Part shown: piece by piece, positions 9,685-22,100 of the stretch
Position numbering within the stretch: the stretch's first letter is position 1
Layout of the letters: every line of letters starts with the position of its first letter
DNA from: Utricularia gibba
Lineage: Eukaryota; Streptophyta; Magnoliopsida; Lamiales; Lentibulariaceae
Direction of reading: 5' to 3'
DNA: 64,000 bases
NCBI GenBank assembly: GCA_002189035.1
Contig: NEEC01000008.1
Span: 992,001-1,056,000, forward strand
Position numbers and translations under genes: made by a program
Notes under the pieces: generated by a model
What the model was told of the DNA's origin: nothing
Databases searched by the model: none
The model's input: the letters and a program-made list of their open reading frames with translations, nothing else

Positions 9685-12555
9685 TCACTCCTCCTCCTCG
9701 GCCTCTTCCAGCCATTTCACAAACGGCTCCATTGCCTTGACAAACATTTGCCTGCAGAAAATTCAATTTCAATACAAAGGCTTTCAGTATGGCAAGGGTG
9801 TAGGGGCGACTGAAAACCTACCGGCCCTTTGGGTTTGTTCCTTTCAGGAACCAGTGACGAATGGTATCTTCAGCAAGAACATCTTGGTCATACAGCGACC
9901 TTATTATTTCAGGGAACAGTTTCATCAGCTTAGCATCTTCATAGCACTGAACCTGAACCTTGTAGATCAGTTCAAGCTCAAGCTTTCCACTGGTGGAGAA
10001 AGTATTCAGCAACCCTGCCCAAGTTTTTACCTGAAACAAAAAAAACAAAAACAAGGTTGCTGAAGATTTCAACTGTGATGACGGCAGCCAGGGGACAAAA
10101 TGAATATGATACCTGGCGCAGAGCCAAATTCGCGTTTTGCTGCTGATTCTTTCCAGACCACTGAACAGCATCCATCAGGATATCCCAAAGAATACGGATT
10201 ACCTCAATATCTGGAAGTTTGGCATCTTTCACATGCTGTTTGACAGTCTCAATGACTTCAGATACATCAGTTTCTTCGGCGATCAGGCTTGTTAGGGTAG
10301 TCTTCATTTCTTTCAGTCTGACATCAAATATCTTCTTCTCATTGTATTCCACCAATGCAGTGAGCCCTTCCTTTCTGAGAGATCAAAGATAAACCATATG
10401 TGAAAAAAGCTATAAAGTACTAGCCTTGGGGGAAGAGACATGAAATAATTAATGAATCTTTCAGTGAACAATGACACTAAAGCCCTCATATAGACGAAGA
10501 TAGTCCTTGGTTAAGAAGATGGTGGCCATTAGTTTTCTAATGGTAGTATCCCAAAAGCTTAAAAAGTTGACCAAAAACAGATGAACACATTTTAACAGCT
10601 TTTTTATATAGACATAAATTATCGCAAGGCATTTAAATGAATATGCAGACTCTGCAATTCCTTAGAGCCTAGAAGCAGTAAATTGCATACCACCACAGTA
10701 AGACGTAAACCAAGAACAAAACATAAATATGCTTGAAACATCTAAACAAGGCGTGTTAAGTAATTTCAGGAGAAAAATATGAGTATCTTGATAACATGCG
10801 AAACAACAAAACAAACAGCAGGTATAAGGCAGCATATGTAACCCGTAGAGTAAGCACAGAAACAGACAGCAAAAAAATGAACAAGGTGAAACTGGATGCC
10901 AAACTATAGTTAAATCATCAAGGCCCATTTAAACATGGAGAAACGTATGAGATTAGGCAACTTACTTAAAATGTTCCGCAAAAGCTTCAGGCGTCCGCTT
11001 TGCAGATGGGAAAAGGTCCAAGAGATTCTCTTCTATCTTCCCACGCTTTAAGATTGCAATTAGGTCATCAAGACTATTATCTACCAAATATTCCTTGAAG
11101 AAATCAGTTATAAATGTAAGAACTAGCCCCTTGGCAATAAGGTTATCTTTGAGAAGTGGTTGGAAAACAGTCTCTGGCGGGAGACCAGACAGCTTCTGAG
11201 AAAAGGCCAGAGCAGTGAAGACAGCAAGCTTCTTCCTTTCATCATCCTGGAAGAGCTCCAAAGACTGCAAGAATCTTTGCATAGCATTTTCAAGATTTTT
11301 AATAAGAAATGGCCTCCTCCGCAAGATCTTCTGTATGTACAGAACATGTGGCAAAATTGCCTCACGCTTAGGCTCACAATCAATTATTGAGTAAGGATGA
11401 CTATCCCCCTCATCAGGTTTCACTGTGCCAGGTTGGGTGCGCGCCCCTCTGAAGACAACCTGCATTCAACAAGCGAGGAGTTTAACATTATAACTTTGCA
11501 GTTTTTATGTTATGAATTGGTGATCCAGATTTACACCTAATCAAATGTTCTATGGATTACAAGGTGTGAAGCTGAAAAATTTTCTATGGGGTAAAAGAGG
11601 GAGTTCATAGTAGCAGGATAAATTTAAACTTACTTCAAAAAAGGTATCACCGTATCTTGAGAAATTGAGCTCAGACGACTCTAAGCATTTAGTTACAAGT
11701 TCCTAAGAGTATCAACAGGGAAAGAAACTGAATCATCTCAAGGGATTTAATCAATTATCAAGAAACGAACTTAACATTAGAACATAGGAATTAATCAAGA
11801 AAAGTATGACAATGACAAGTACAGGAAAATCTACCAGATCACCAGAATTATCCAAATAAATCTGAACCACTGCATCCGAAAAAGATGCGGGGTCCAAAGG
11901 AGCAGTGATATTCCGTTTGCGGGACTTGATCCGCGTGCCCCTGAGACAATAAAGGTGCAATATTAATACTATTCAGAATGAAAGCTTAGCACACCCAAAA
12001 ATGATTAGCCATGGTACAGATACACAGCTGACTACTCAATTCAAGGTAGCTCTTCCCGTTAATCAACTATGGAAGCACTCCGAGGAGTGGCCCAAAATTT
12101 TGAGAATGACAATCATACTTAACCATTCCAGAGATTACGTGATAAGTTTACCAAAGACGGACTCCATTGAGAGCAAAGATTTGAAAAAACATCAGTGCTT
12201 TGAAAACTTACCCAAGTGTGGGTTTCTCCTTCGAGCTGCTGCACAGCGTAATATGAAACGCAGAAAAAAGAAACAAGATCAGCCCACATACCAGCTCACA
12301 AAGCATGAAGAAAAAAGCGTGTCTCCGAGCAGAAAGATACAGAATGCAAAATTCGTGACAAGCGCAAGATATACGAAATGACTAACTCCATAATATATAT
12401 CAAAACCCATAGCAAAACAAAAACAATACGCGGAAAAGCAGAACAACGACAAAACACGCCCACATCATAGCAGAGTACGGGATCTGAAATGAAACAACCT
12501 CGAACCCAAGGAACGCCACAAATTATCAAAAAAACATGGAAGCTGTTCACCTCAT
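9685..12555 (-). CDS. eIF5-mimic / BZW-like W2-domain protein
   Basis: Orthologue of BZW/5MP proteins, which resemble the eIF5 C-terminus, bind eIF2 and eIF3 and tune start-codon choice in animals. Exons on the minus strand: 12551-12555, 12212-12235, 11835-11940, 11634-11702, 10966-11459, 10113-10374, 9822-10030 and 9685-9751, giving 411 residues, the family length. The N-terminus reads MSSKEKPTLGGTRIKSRKRN. Helical HEAT-like repeats follow, and the C-terminal W2 domain includes LPDIEVIRILWD, YEDAKLMKLFPEIIRSLYDQDVLAEDTI, HWFLKGTNPKGR and WLEEAEEEE. Exon 1 carries only five coding bases (ATGAG), so the second codon spans intron 1. The IME-type motif TTAGATCTG lies just before the start. Confidence 0.93.
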
Positions 12556-13310
12556 AAACCAGATCTAAACGAATCAAGAAGAATAAAGAAAGGAAGGACA
12601 AAGGCGTCTCCCTTCCTCGCGCAAATGTTGCAGGGATGACGATGGGGAGCACTGCGGAGGAAATGGCGAAAATTGTAAAGAGGAAGGTACAACAATCGAA
12701 GCACAAGGTCCTCCAACTTTATTCCGTTTCGGGTGCCTGATATTTTTGGGGGTTTACTTTTCTAAATGCCATTTAATTATTTTGGTATACGGAGTAAAAA
12801 CGTACCTTTACGTAGTCAAATCGCCTTCCATTCCGATGTATTAGAAAAGTAATTATACTTCTTTTAGTATGTGACAAAAATAAATATGTAAAAAAATTGG
12901 TATTACTGTGTGAAAGAGAAATTAGGTTAAATAATCTTCTAAATAACCCATTAAAAGGGTGACCGTACACAAAAACATTAATTATATTTGATATTCTAGG
13001 TTCTGACATAATTTTTTGAAAAATATTTTCTAATCATTTTCAAAAAAAATTAAAAAATAGAATTTTTCAATTTACTAAAATTGTTAAGTATTTTTTAAAT
13101 TTAAATTCTTAGAAATAAAAATACTTTATGTTTAATAACAAAAATACTTTTATTTACTCCAAACAAAATCTTGATTTTATAAATAAATTGAGGATGAATA
13201 TATTTATAAATGATCCTGAGAGGTCTCATGAGTAATAAAAATTCCATAAAAAAAAAATGGCAAGCAAATACACCAAACCACGTGGACGGATGGGATTGGA
13301 TGGGATGGGT
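12556..13310. other. Spacer between the W2-domain gene and coatomer beta
   Basis: 12556 to about 12720 is the 5' leader of the W2-domain gene on the minus strand. 12760-13250 is AT-rich with no coding resemblance. The 3' end of the coatomer gene follows. Confidence 0.6.
12560..12568 (-). promoter_or_regulatory. IME-type motif TTAGATCTG before the W2 gene start
   Basis: Exact match to TTNGATYTG, a consensus associated with expression-enhancing 5' introns in plants. It lies a few bases before the ATG and first intron donor. Confidence 0.45.
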
Positions 13311-16300
13311 TCAGTTGCCTCCCTTCTGCTTCAAAGTGATCTTGTCACCCAAGCTGAGGGCGATGCCCTGAGTCTTGCTCCTTATTCTGATGTATCCACT
13401 CAGTTTGGAGTCCGCCTGCTTCTCCACGCTCACATTCACCAACGCATCCTCCCCGAACACACTCTTGGCGTACAAGTTCGCCGCCAAGAACCCGCATTCG
13501 CCTTCCAGGGCGGACCTAAAAGAACACACAAGAAACACAGTGAACACCTACCTGATAATAATAATAGTGGACAACTCATCTGGATGGATGGACTTACGGA
13601 GCAGTCAGGCATCTCATGTTTGTGGACTTGATTATATGATCAAGGAACTCCTTTTCGTCCGTGATGGTCGTATTGATGGCAACCTGGAATCGTACACAAC
13701 TTCAAGGCCAGTTCATAGATATAATACAGTCACAGAGAGAAGAGACTACCTTGTTTTCCCATTCAAACTCCGCCCACATGGTTCGGAAGGCGGCATCAGT
13801 GCACACAGCGGGAGATATGTAGTCCATGATATCAATATGGATGTCATTCAGCACAATGACATTCCGCTCCAGCACGTTCGAGGTTTCATAAACAATGTTG
13901 CCAAAGATAACTCCAGTTTCAGTGGATGACACCTTGATGTTTGCCTTTATTTGCTTGCTTGACTCTGGGGCGATGGTATAATTCTGAGGCCGTTCTACAA
14001 GTTTGAGGTCACCCATAGTTGCCAACTCCAGACACAAATTCTGGAGGGTTTCCTTTGTTCGATTAATGATCGTGACATCAAGGAGAATATCATAGTGATG
14101 GACGGTCACATAAGCTTCCGCATACACAGGGTCACTGAACCCTGTGAGTTGAATGATACGATTCAGCTTATTCGCCTCATCCGCATCCTTGGTAAATTCC
14201 CCAGTGGCACGTTTAAGATCATCTTGGACCTGATCTTCAAGCTCCAATTGGCTCATTCCCTGATGACACACGAACAAAGCCCACTGATTAACAGTGTAAG
14301 ACAAGAATTTTATTTTCAGGCTTGACAAAAAAACAAGGAAAGCTACTTTTAACCTTTCTGCTTTTTAAGTGACAGAAGTCTATGAGGTCATCTGGCTGTG
14401 AGTGAGGAACTTGCGTCTTTGCATTGATTTCTTCTGTTTCACGGGCCTTTTTGTCATAAAGCATCTTAACAAAACTCTCACGACAAGAAGCCAACCAGAT
14501 TGACCTTATTGCATCGCCCGTGTTGCATAGCAACCTTACGCAGATAACAATCCGGTCACGAGAATCATTATCTATTGGGTGAGAGAGAACTGATGATTGG
14601 CCCAGCTGCAGCATTGCAACCAAAATTAGTACTACATCAGTGGATGCCTTGTTCACCTCAGTTTTCAGCGGTTGAACCTCCTCCAACCTTAGAATGAGTT
14701 TCGTTAAGGTGCATGCAATAACTGCTCCAAGAAAGAAATCTCCAGCAAGGAGAAGGGACCTCAAGTTCCCTACAGTCAGTGATCCCTGAAGTACAGTTGG
14801 AGAGGAAAACGCATTTTCAGAGGCAGCACTTTGAGTTGCGTAAGTTCCATCAGCAAGAATAGCTGGTCTCCGAGATGAAACAGAAACTGTGCTTGCCTCC
14901 TGACTCTTCTTAGATGGATCAGTAGATTCTTCTTCTTCAGAAACAGAAAAGAAGGGCATATCTCCAAGACATTGTTTTATGGTTGTGATGCCACTCTCAA
15001 TTTCAGATAGTGATAGACAGTACTCTCCAATGATCCACAGAGCACAAGTGCAAACTCTAGCTGCCCGAATCTGATAAAATGTATCCAAAAGCCTAGTGAT
15101 AATAGAGACCCTCAACTTTGGGTTGGTCTCTATTATCTCTCTGACAAAAACGATGACGTCAATTGCAGACGCTACATTGTTGTCTCCCAAGAAGTCCATC
15201 AACAAGTGGACAACTGTGCTAGCTACTTCTGGATACTTGACAGCACATGAATGAATAGCTTGAATGAGCATTTGGCGGTACTCGCCATTTTTTTCGAGCT
15301 CCCCACTTTGAGTTTTCACAACTTCCTTCCTAAGAGTTGAAACCACCTCAGAGACATTGCGTGGTGTGATGAGTTCCAGAACAATATCAAGTGTTTTCTT
15401 GCGAATATCAAGGTTTGGACTTGACAGCGCCCTCAAAACATCCATTATCATATCCACCATTGTCTCCCTGTGAGAAGCTTTTAGCTCATTCAAGCGATCA
15501 AGCACAATGAGTTTGACGTTGTTGTCACTTTGTGAGATAAGAAGCTGGCAATATGTAGTCGCAGCAGCTTTAACGGCCGTGGGAGCAGAAGACAAGGAAA
15601 CAAGTGTTCCGGCACATTCATAAATCACAGCAGCAGAGGGAGCATTTAGTAAGGATATAATGATTTTGATGTATCTCCCTTTCTCATCCTTCTTCATTCT
15701 ACATACTTTTCGTATCAGGTCCAATACAACCATCTGAAATAACTCCCCCCAATCTAAGACACGGTCAATGTTGCTCAAAAGGTAATTAACAGCACGGTCC
15801 TGAGCACAGTTGAAAAGCATGAGAAAAGCATTTCTTCTAGCTGACGGATCCTGCTCCACAGAGAGGAACTTCTCAATGGTTTCTGGAGCATCTGCCAGTA
15901 GTTGCTCACCTTGAGGCAGCTTGTAAATTGACATCACGGCAAGAATGGCATTTCTCCTAACATAAGGAACTCGATGTTCCAAGTTTGCAATAATAGAAGG
16001 AATCAAGGGTTCAATGATCTCCACTTCATTCAGCCGGCAAAGGAACCTTAGAGTGACACCACGAATATATTCATTTGGGTGCTGCAGATTATTCCTCAGA
16101 TTTTGGCAGATTAAAATCATTTCTGGAAGCACGCGACCTTTCCCATCAGTTTTATCAATTATCTCCAAATAGAGTAGCAACAGTTTCTGAACCGTATGGT
16201 CCTCGGACGGTAAAACATATCTGACAATGGTGATGAATAGTTGTGGGAGCGTCTCATCATTCAACATCAGCATAATTGCATTTTTCATGGCTTCAATCTT

Positions 16301-16399
16301 AGCGGGAACATCATTGCCTTGAAGAGCTTCCTTGATCTCATTAGCCAGTGCTGGGGTACCCTTGTCAAAGTGCACCAACAGCGAGCAATACTTCTCCAT
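13311..16399 (-). CDS. Coatomer subunit beta (beta-COP)
   Basis: Beta-COP is part of the F-subcomplex of the COPI coat, which drives retrograde Golgi-to-ER transport at Golgi membranes. Coding exons: 14354-16399, 13750-14259, 13598-13683 and 13311-13515, giving 948 residues, equal to the Arabidopsis protein. The first exon holds the adaptin-like HEAT/ARM solenoid ([64 protein letters not shown]) and a Ser/Glu-rich hinge ([15 protein letters not shown]). The C-terminal exons hold the appendage: [21 protein letters not shown], then [11 protein letters not shown], and the end [18 protein letters not shown]. The ATG at 16399 is the family start. A 5' UTR intron of about 540 bp (donor near 16984, acceptor near 16445) is likely. 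Confidence 0.96.
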
Positions 16400-16444
16400 T
16401 TTCACCCGTTATCTAATTTGCCTCTTTGATGATCGACTGAGCAC

Positions 16445-16984
16445 CTGGAAGATCTGAAGAAAGACTTGTAAAACAAATCACTTCGAAACACACATGTCAT
16501 AAAAACACCCGACAAGTAAAAAGATTAAAACATGAGGGAGCAAAAATGGGCCATTAGTTCAAAACAGCACTTCAAAAAATGCACTACAGCTACGGAATAA
16601 CCACATGACAATGCTACATTTCAACAAATCTGTAAAACCCCAAACTCGTGTATAATGATCTATGAGTTAAAATGCTGTGCAGAATGAACCCCTGCGATCC
16701 CGATCCACAGCGCATCATAATAACAAAATACCAACCGAACCCAACGCCGAAAAAAAGGCCACACAGAGAAACTAGCGGATCCCTGCGTGAAATTAGTCAG
16801 CTGGAGGTAGGTAGTTCTACAAGCAACTCCGATCCAGAAAGAAACGGATCGATATTCATCATCCCAATATAACACGCAAATCAATCAAGACAGGAGAACT
16901 GAAATCAAACAAGCTTGAAGAAGAATCCAAGCGCAACACCTAAACAGAACTCCCAAACTCACCAAAAGCATTCAATTTCTTCAC
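16445..16984 (-). other. Predicted 5' UTR intron of beta-COP
   Basis: On the minus strand a donor CAGGAG|GTGAAG ends at 16985 and an acceptor TTCCAG|GTGCTC starts at 16444. The motif TTAGATCTG lies just upstream (16994-17002). This is inference from splice consensus only. Confidence 0.45.
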
Positions 16985-16993
16985 CTCCTGAAC

Positions 16994-17002
16994 CAGATCT
17001 AA
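16994..17002 (-). promoter_or_regulatory. IME-type motif TTAGATCTG in the beta-COP leader
   Basis: Same 9-mer and almost the same surrounding sequence as in the neighbouring W2 gene leader. Confidence 0.4.
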
Positions 17003-17061
17003 ACCAAAACTCAACTGCCTGCTTCTATCGTTGCCGGAGACTCGTAGGCTCGACAACCATT

Positions 17062-17082
17062 TGGGCCTATTTATTGGGCCCA
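17062..17082. promoter_or_regulatory. Site II (TGGGCC) pair in the beta-COP promoter
   Basis: TGGGCC at about 17062 and the palindrome TTGGGCCCAA at about 17073 lie upstream of the beta-COP leader. Site II elements are TCP-binding motifs common in plant housekeeping promoters. Confidence 0.45.
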
Positions 17083-17099
17083 AACAACACTAGATTTGA

Positions 17100-19260
17100 C
17101 TTTTGTGTGACTAAAATATTTATGCATGTAATAAAATAATTTTAGAAAATTGATTTTACTTATGGTCGGACATCTCGAAACCCAAAAAATATAACATTAT
17201 AAAAATTAAATAATATTACATAAAAAAATGAATCATAATAAATAATATTAGAAATGAATAGATAGTAACATTATTGAAATTAATAATTCAATAAAGTCAA
17301 ACAAATATAAAGTACACGAGAAATAAATATAGATCAATTAAGAAAATATTAGGCTCAATTATTTACTTGTGATCTATATTTTATTATATACTTAATTATT
17401 TCATATTCAAACCTCAATATGTGATTGTTTGCTTTAATAAACATATATTCTATTAGAAAATACACGAAAAAATGATAATATTTCATATAGATCACGAAAT
17501 AGGAATGAAGATCACCTTATTTTTGTATGACTATTAGATGATAAAAGTACAAGAGCTCGGTGTCTACTAAAAATGAAAAAAGAAGAAGAGGAGAGGGATC
17601 ATTGGCACCAAAATGATGGATAGTCAACATATCTACTCAAAAGTGTAGAGTGAGTCTCCAAAAGGCCTGAGAACCTAGCGCGTGCAGTCCACATAACAAG
17701 GCTGAAGTCTTACAAAAGAGCATTTCCGGAGTTATCAGGGCTGTCTAATTCCGGCGGGTCTCACGCCCACTCAGAAGAGCATTTCCGGCGGCCGGCGATC
17801 GAAACACTCCCTCCTTAGTTACCCAATTGGCAAGACTCCCGGCTATCCTGAAGCCCGATCTCCAGTACACACGATTACTGTGCGAAAAAACAAAGCCCAA
17901 AAAAGGAACAGGAAGCATGGGGCCGGAAAGGAGGGGTATCAACCAATGGATCATGCTCTGCAGGTGGAGCTCCAAAGGGAAATGATTATACTTCACTATT
18001 CAGAATTAATACCAAGAAGAAGGGGCCAAGGAGGAGAGGCAGCAGTTACTCCAGTGCACAGAAACTCAGGGCCCATCTGCTTCCCAACCACATGGTCAAA
18101 CCAAGATTATTTTCCACACTCCCCAGCCCAACCGCATCTCCATCCCCTAAATTAACCATCAAATTATGATAAAATTACAATAACAACACATCAAGTTTCA
18201 ACTAATATAAAAAATTTAATTCTCAAATTTCGATCAATATAAAAAAATACACATCATATTGTTAAAATAATTAATTCACAACATCGTAAAGCTAACAAAA
18301 TTTCATGTTAGTAATCTTTTCATTCACGTATGAAATTGGATAAATTGAATGATACCTCCATTAGAATTGCAATGTTCATATCTCATATAATTCAAAATAA
18401 TGATGCTTATGTCATATTAACATCCAAGATGATTTAAATTGACAATAATTATACCATGTCTTATATGACATATTGCTATAACAACATTAAAACCAAAATC
18501 AAGTAATTTTAATAATATTAGAGTATGGATATGTAATTTTATGAATTTGAAGGTAAATTGTTTTAAAAAATAAATTAAGAGTTTATGATACAACTTTGAA
18601 AATTAAAGATTAAAATTTTTATACTCACTGTAATTTAGAATGCCATTATCAAACTCCAACCGTAAAAATTAATAATTCACTCATACATGTGATGAAAACT
18701 ATGTCTCTTATTTGGTTGGCGTAATCCTTAATGTACACGTGATTTATAAAATCGTGTTTGTCAAAATTATTATTCTACTTGAATTTTATTAATCAGATTA
18801 GTTTTTGTTCTTTTTTGAGTAAGTTATTAAATAGATTAGCAATCCATTTATATCATTTTAAATCATCGAATATATTAATTTTTCGTACCTGTGTGCATTC
18901 ACATATAATATGATATATAAAAGTTAGGCACCAAAAAGAGACTTTTCATTATGATAATATAATATATTTATTATAATTTAATCGTGTCGCGGTGTCGCGA
19001 TGACCAAATAACCCTCGATGTTGACCGGGCGGTGTCCGAATATTGTATTTTTTATTGGAACAAAAATGATGAATAATAGGAAAGGTCATGTCAAGACAGC
19101 AGACAACTCGCTCTCAAATCTCTGCGCTCTGAAATTCTGCAAGTGGTCATATTATGCTTTTTTCTGCTTTCGCCCCTCTTCCCCATCATTAATAATTCCA
19201 CTTCTCACCCCACGTCTTTCCAAAATACCCCATCTAGTCCCCCCCTATATTTACTGTTTC
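17100..19260. other. AT-rich spacer with a GC-richer island at about 17640-18150
   Basis: No recognised gene. The island has a 91-codon plus-strand frame (17880-18155) without family resemblance, and a direct repeat AGAGCATTTCCGG at about 17716 and 17773. Both sides are AT-rich. The start of the AS2 promoter occupies the last few hundred bases. Confidence 0.55.
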
Positions 19261-19262
19261 TC

Positions 19263-19270
19263 TATATAGC
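19263..19270 (+). promoter_or_regulatory. Possible TATA box of AS2
   Basis: CTATATAG follows a pyrimidine-rich stretch about 800 bp before the AS2 start. A long leader, possibly with an intron (acceptor-like TCTGTGTCTGCAG ends near 20054), would be required. Confidence 0.35.
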
Positions 19271-20065
19271 TTGGGATCCCACATCACTGTGATAGCTTTC
19301 ATTCCCTCTGGTTCTTTGTTTTTGTTCCTTTCTCCCGTTTCCATAGCCACAGCTCTTGGGGAATTTCCTCCGCCTTCGTCTCCACCACATTTTCTGTAAA
19401 ACAATTTTTTTAAAAAACCACCCCAACCCCATCTGTTTTTTCTTCATCTGGAGCGCCACCGCTATCATTTTTACATGATTGATTGAGGGCAGAGAACACG
19501 GCATACGTTCTTGAAAGGAAGACGGAATTGGGTTCTTTGTATTAATCAGGTGCAGAAACTGAGGTGGCTGGGGGCGTAATCGATTCTCTCAAGGTTAGAG
19601 CTTTTGAAGGTTTAGGGGTGGGGGCCTGTGTGAGTTTAATGGCATGTTCTTCATTGGAATGGGATGCAGAAGTTGGGTTTGCAGTTTTAGGGTTTTTGAT
19701 AAGTCAAGATTCAATTTTTATGTTGGTGGGTTTTGGACATTTGGATCGGAAAGGTGATGGAACTGGGGAACTTCGTTTTCCTTAAGGCTGTCAACTGATT
19801 TGATCGAGTATTGTCTACTGTCTGAAAGGCTACCACTTCTTTTCAGGATCATTCTCTCAGGTCCCAGAAGCTTTATTTAATTCTTCCTAACAGAAACCAG
19901 CAGCACTGCCGCGCCCTTTGGTTAGTAGAACAAAGTGGACGTTCTTCTTCTTCTGCTTATTTGACTTCAGATCCACTCTCTTTCAGGGAGAAAATAACCT
20001 ACAGCGAAAAGTGCGTTTTCTTACCGCTGCTGCCAATTATGTCTGTGTCTGCAGTTTTCCTCGAC

Positions 20066-20638
20066 ATGGCTAATGCTACGACATCGCCGTGTGCTGCGTG
20101 CAAGTTTCTCCGGCGAAAGTGTCTCCCGGAGTGCGTATTCGCGCCCTACTTTCCACCGGACCAACCCCAGAAATTCGCCAACGTTCACAAAGTGTTCGGC
20201 GCCAGCAACGTCACGAAGCTTCTGAACGACCTGCAGCCTCACCAACGGGAGGACGCGGTGAATTCCCTCGCCTATGAGGCCGATATGCGGCTTAGGGACC
20301 CCGTTTACGGCTGCGTCGGAGTCATCTCCCTCCTCCAGCACCAACTCCGGCAACTTCAAATCGATCTGAGCTGCGCGAAATCGGAGCTATCAAAGTACAA
20401 GAGCTTGACAATCTCCGGCCACGGCCTACTCGCGGCGGCAGCGGCACAAGGAATCAACCACCACTTCCAACACCAACTTTTCCCGGTTAATCAGCAGCAA
20501 GTACTCAGAGGCTTCGATCACGGAACAAACGCGTTCGAAACCGGAGGACTTCTGTCGATGAACGTCTCCGCCAATATCGGGCAGCTAGCATCCCTGGCAG
20601 CGGACGGACGCCGGACTCCCGTCGATCCATCGTCCTAG
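20066..20638 (+). CDS. AS2: ASYMMETRIC LEAVES 2 (class I LOB-domain transcription factor)
   Basis: AS2 acts with AS1 to repress class I KNOX genes and set leaf polarity. The 190-residue frame has the full LOB domain: the C-x2-C-x6-C-x3-C block CAACKFLRRKCLPEC, the GAS block (FAPYFPPDQPQKFANVHKVF, GASNVTKLLNDLQPHQREDA, SLAYEADMRLRDPVYGCVG) and the leucine-zipper-like VISLLQHQLRQLQIDL. The C-terminus ends DGRRTPVDPSS, which matches the AS2 tail DGRRTVDPS and argues for AS2 rather than a closely related LBD. The start at 20066 mirrors the usual short N-terminus; an in-frame ATG at 20039 is possible. The coding region is intronless; a 5' UTR intron is typical of AS2 and plausible here. Confidence 0.92.
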   Translation: MANATTSPCAACKFLRRKCLPECVFAPYFPPDQPQKFANVHKVFGASNVTKLLNDLQPHQREDAVNSLAYEADMRLRDPVYGCVGVISLLQHQLRQLQIDLSCAKSELSKYKSLTISGHGLLAAAAAQGINHHFQHQLFPVNQQQVLRGFDHGTNAFETGGLLSMNVSANIGQLASLAADGRRTPVDPSS

Positions 20639-22100
20639 GGTTTCCTGTCACTAGTTTGGGTTGAATCCATTTTGCTTGAATTAGCACAAAAAAAAAAAAA
20701 AAAGACTAGCAGTTTGATTTGAATATCTTTATGTCATCATTTTCGCTGCTACCCTATTTTATATTCCCTTATTGTACTTTATAATTATTCACAATATTAA
20801 TATAATATTAAAATATAGCTGTTACTCTTATTTAATAACCATTTAAAATACATTTTCAAAAACGTTTTATTGATCAATACAGTCATTTCATAAATATATT
20901 ATTCAATATGCATATGCATATAATTTTGATAATTACATAGTTAAAAACATAGTTGCAGTCTGGTTGACTTGTGCCCTAATTTTTCACTTTCTAAATGTAT
21001 TATTTTTTCGTAATTTACTAAATTGATTTTATTTAATTTTGGGATACTTTAATCTATTACCGTTTTATAGCAAAATTAAAAATTTACATTATGTAATGAA
21101 CTTCAGAAGTTATTAAATTTATATTTTACTGTTAATACAAAATACAAAATTTATTATATGATTATCATCTTAAAATTGATTCTATTTTATATATTAATTT
21201 AATAATAATATTAAATTAGCCCCATATTTATCAAATTTAAATCATTCATCAATTAAAATAAGTTATGGGAATGGGTGGAGAGCAGGAGGAGCAGCAGACA
21301 CAATTAAATGGGGTTAATGATGCTCCTCATTTATTGAAATGCGGTCGTCATCGTATCATTTTATACCCGTTTTCTTACATCTCGGATTCCGATTTTTCAT
21401 CAGATGTCAAATTCAGTGAAACCCGGATTTATTTCTATTTTCTTCTTCTTTTTAATTTGGTAGTTAATGAACTTCAGTACACGGCAACATTTTAAATTCT
21501 TCAGAATTAAATTAAATATGGTTGATCTTAATTTCCCTTAAAATTAAAAATTTAATTAATATTTGAATTTGTTGGGTAAAAAATGAGATTTTTTTTATGA
21601 TAGTGGAAAAATACTATATTTTAGGGTAGTAGAAATTGTAAAATGAGTTTGCGTTTTTTATATTGAAATAAACATAACACAGTTAAGAATTTAGGAACAA
21701 CAAGAAGATTTATCTAGAATTAAGTAGTGTTTTGGAAAATTTTTTAGTGTTATTTTTAATTTTGGAAAAATAAATATTGAATTACAAATTTATGGAAAAA
21801 GATAAAAATAAATGGTAAAAAAATATTTTTAGGAATGTGATGTCAAAAATAGAAATAGATTTTTTATTATCTAAACTTATGTTTCATTTTTAAGTAATCT
21901 TCAAAGCTATTTTTATCAAAAACAAAAACATAAATATTAACTGTTAACAATAGAAAATTTTAGACAATACATTTGTAGTTTGAAACAATTTTTACAAAAT
22001 TGTATAGAGTGAAAAATGTTCATGGGGATTTGGGAGGTGAGGTGGCAAGTAATGATGAGATGGGATGAGACATAAATGCCCTTGACAGTGGGGCGGGCGT
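20639..22100. other. AT-rich spacer after AS2
   Basis: 3' flank of AS2, then AT-rich DNA. A 76-codon frame at 21265-21495 has no family resemblance. Nothing else is supported. Confidence 0.6.

Noticed and set aside
13375-13929. 184-codon plus frame antisense to beta-COP exons
   Set aside because: Shadow of the conserved beta-COP appendage coding sequence on the other strand.
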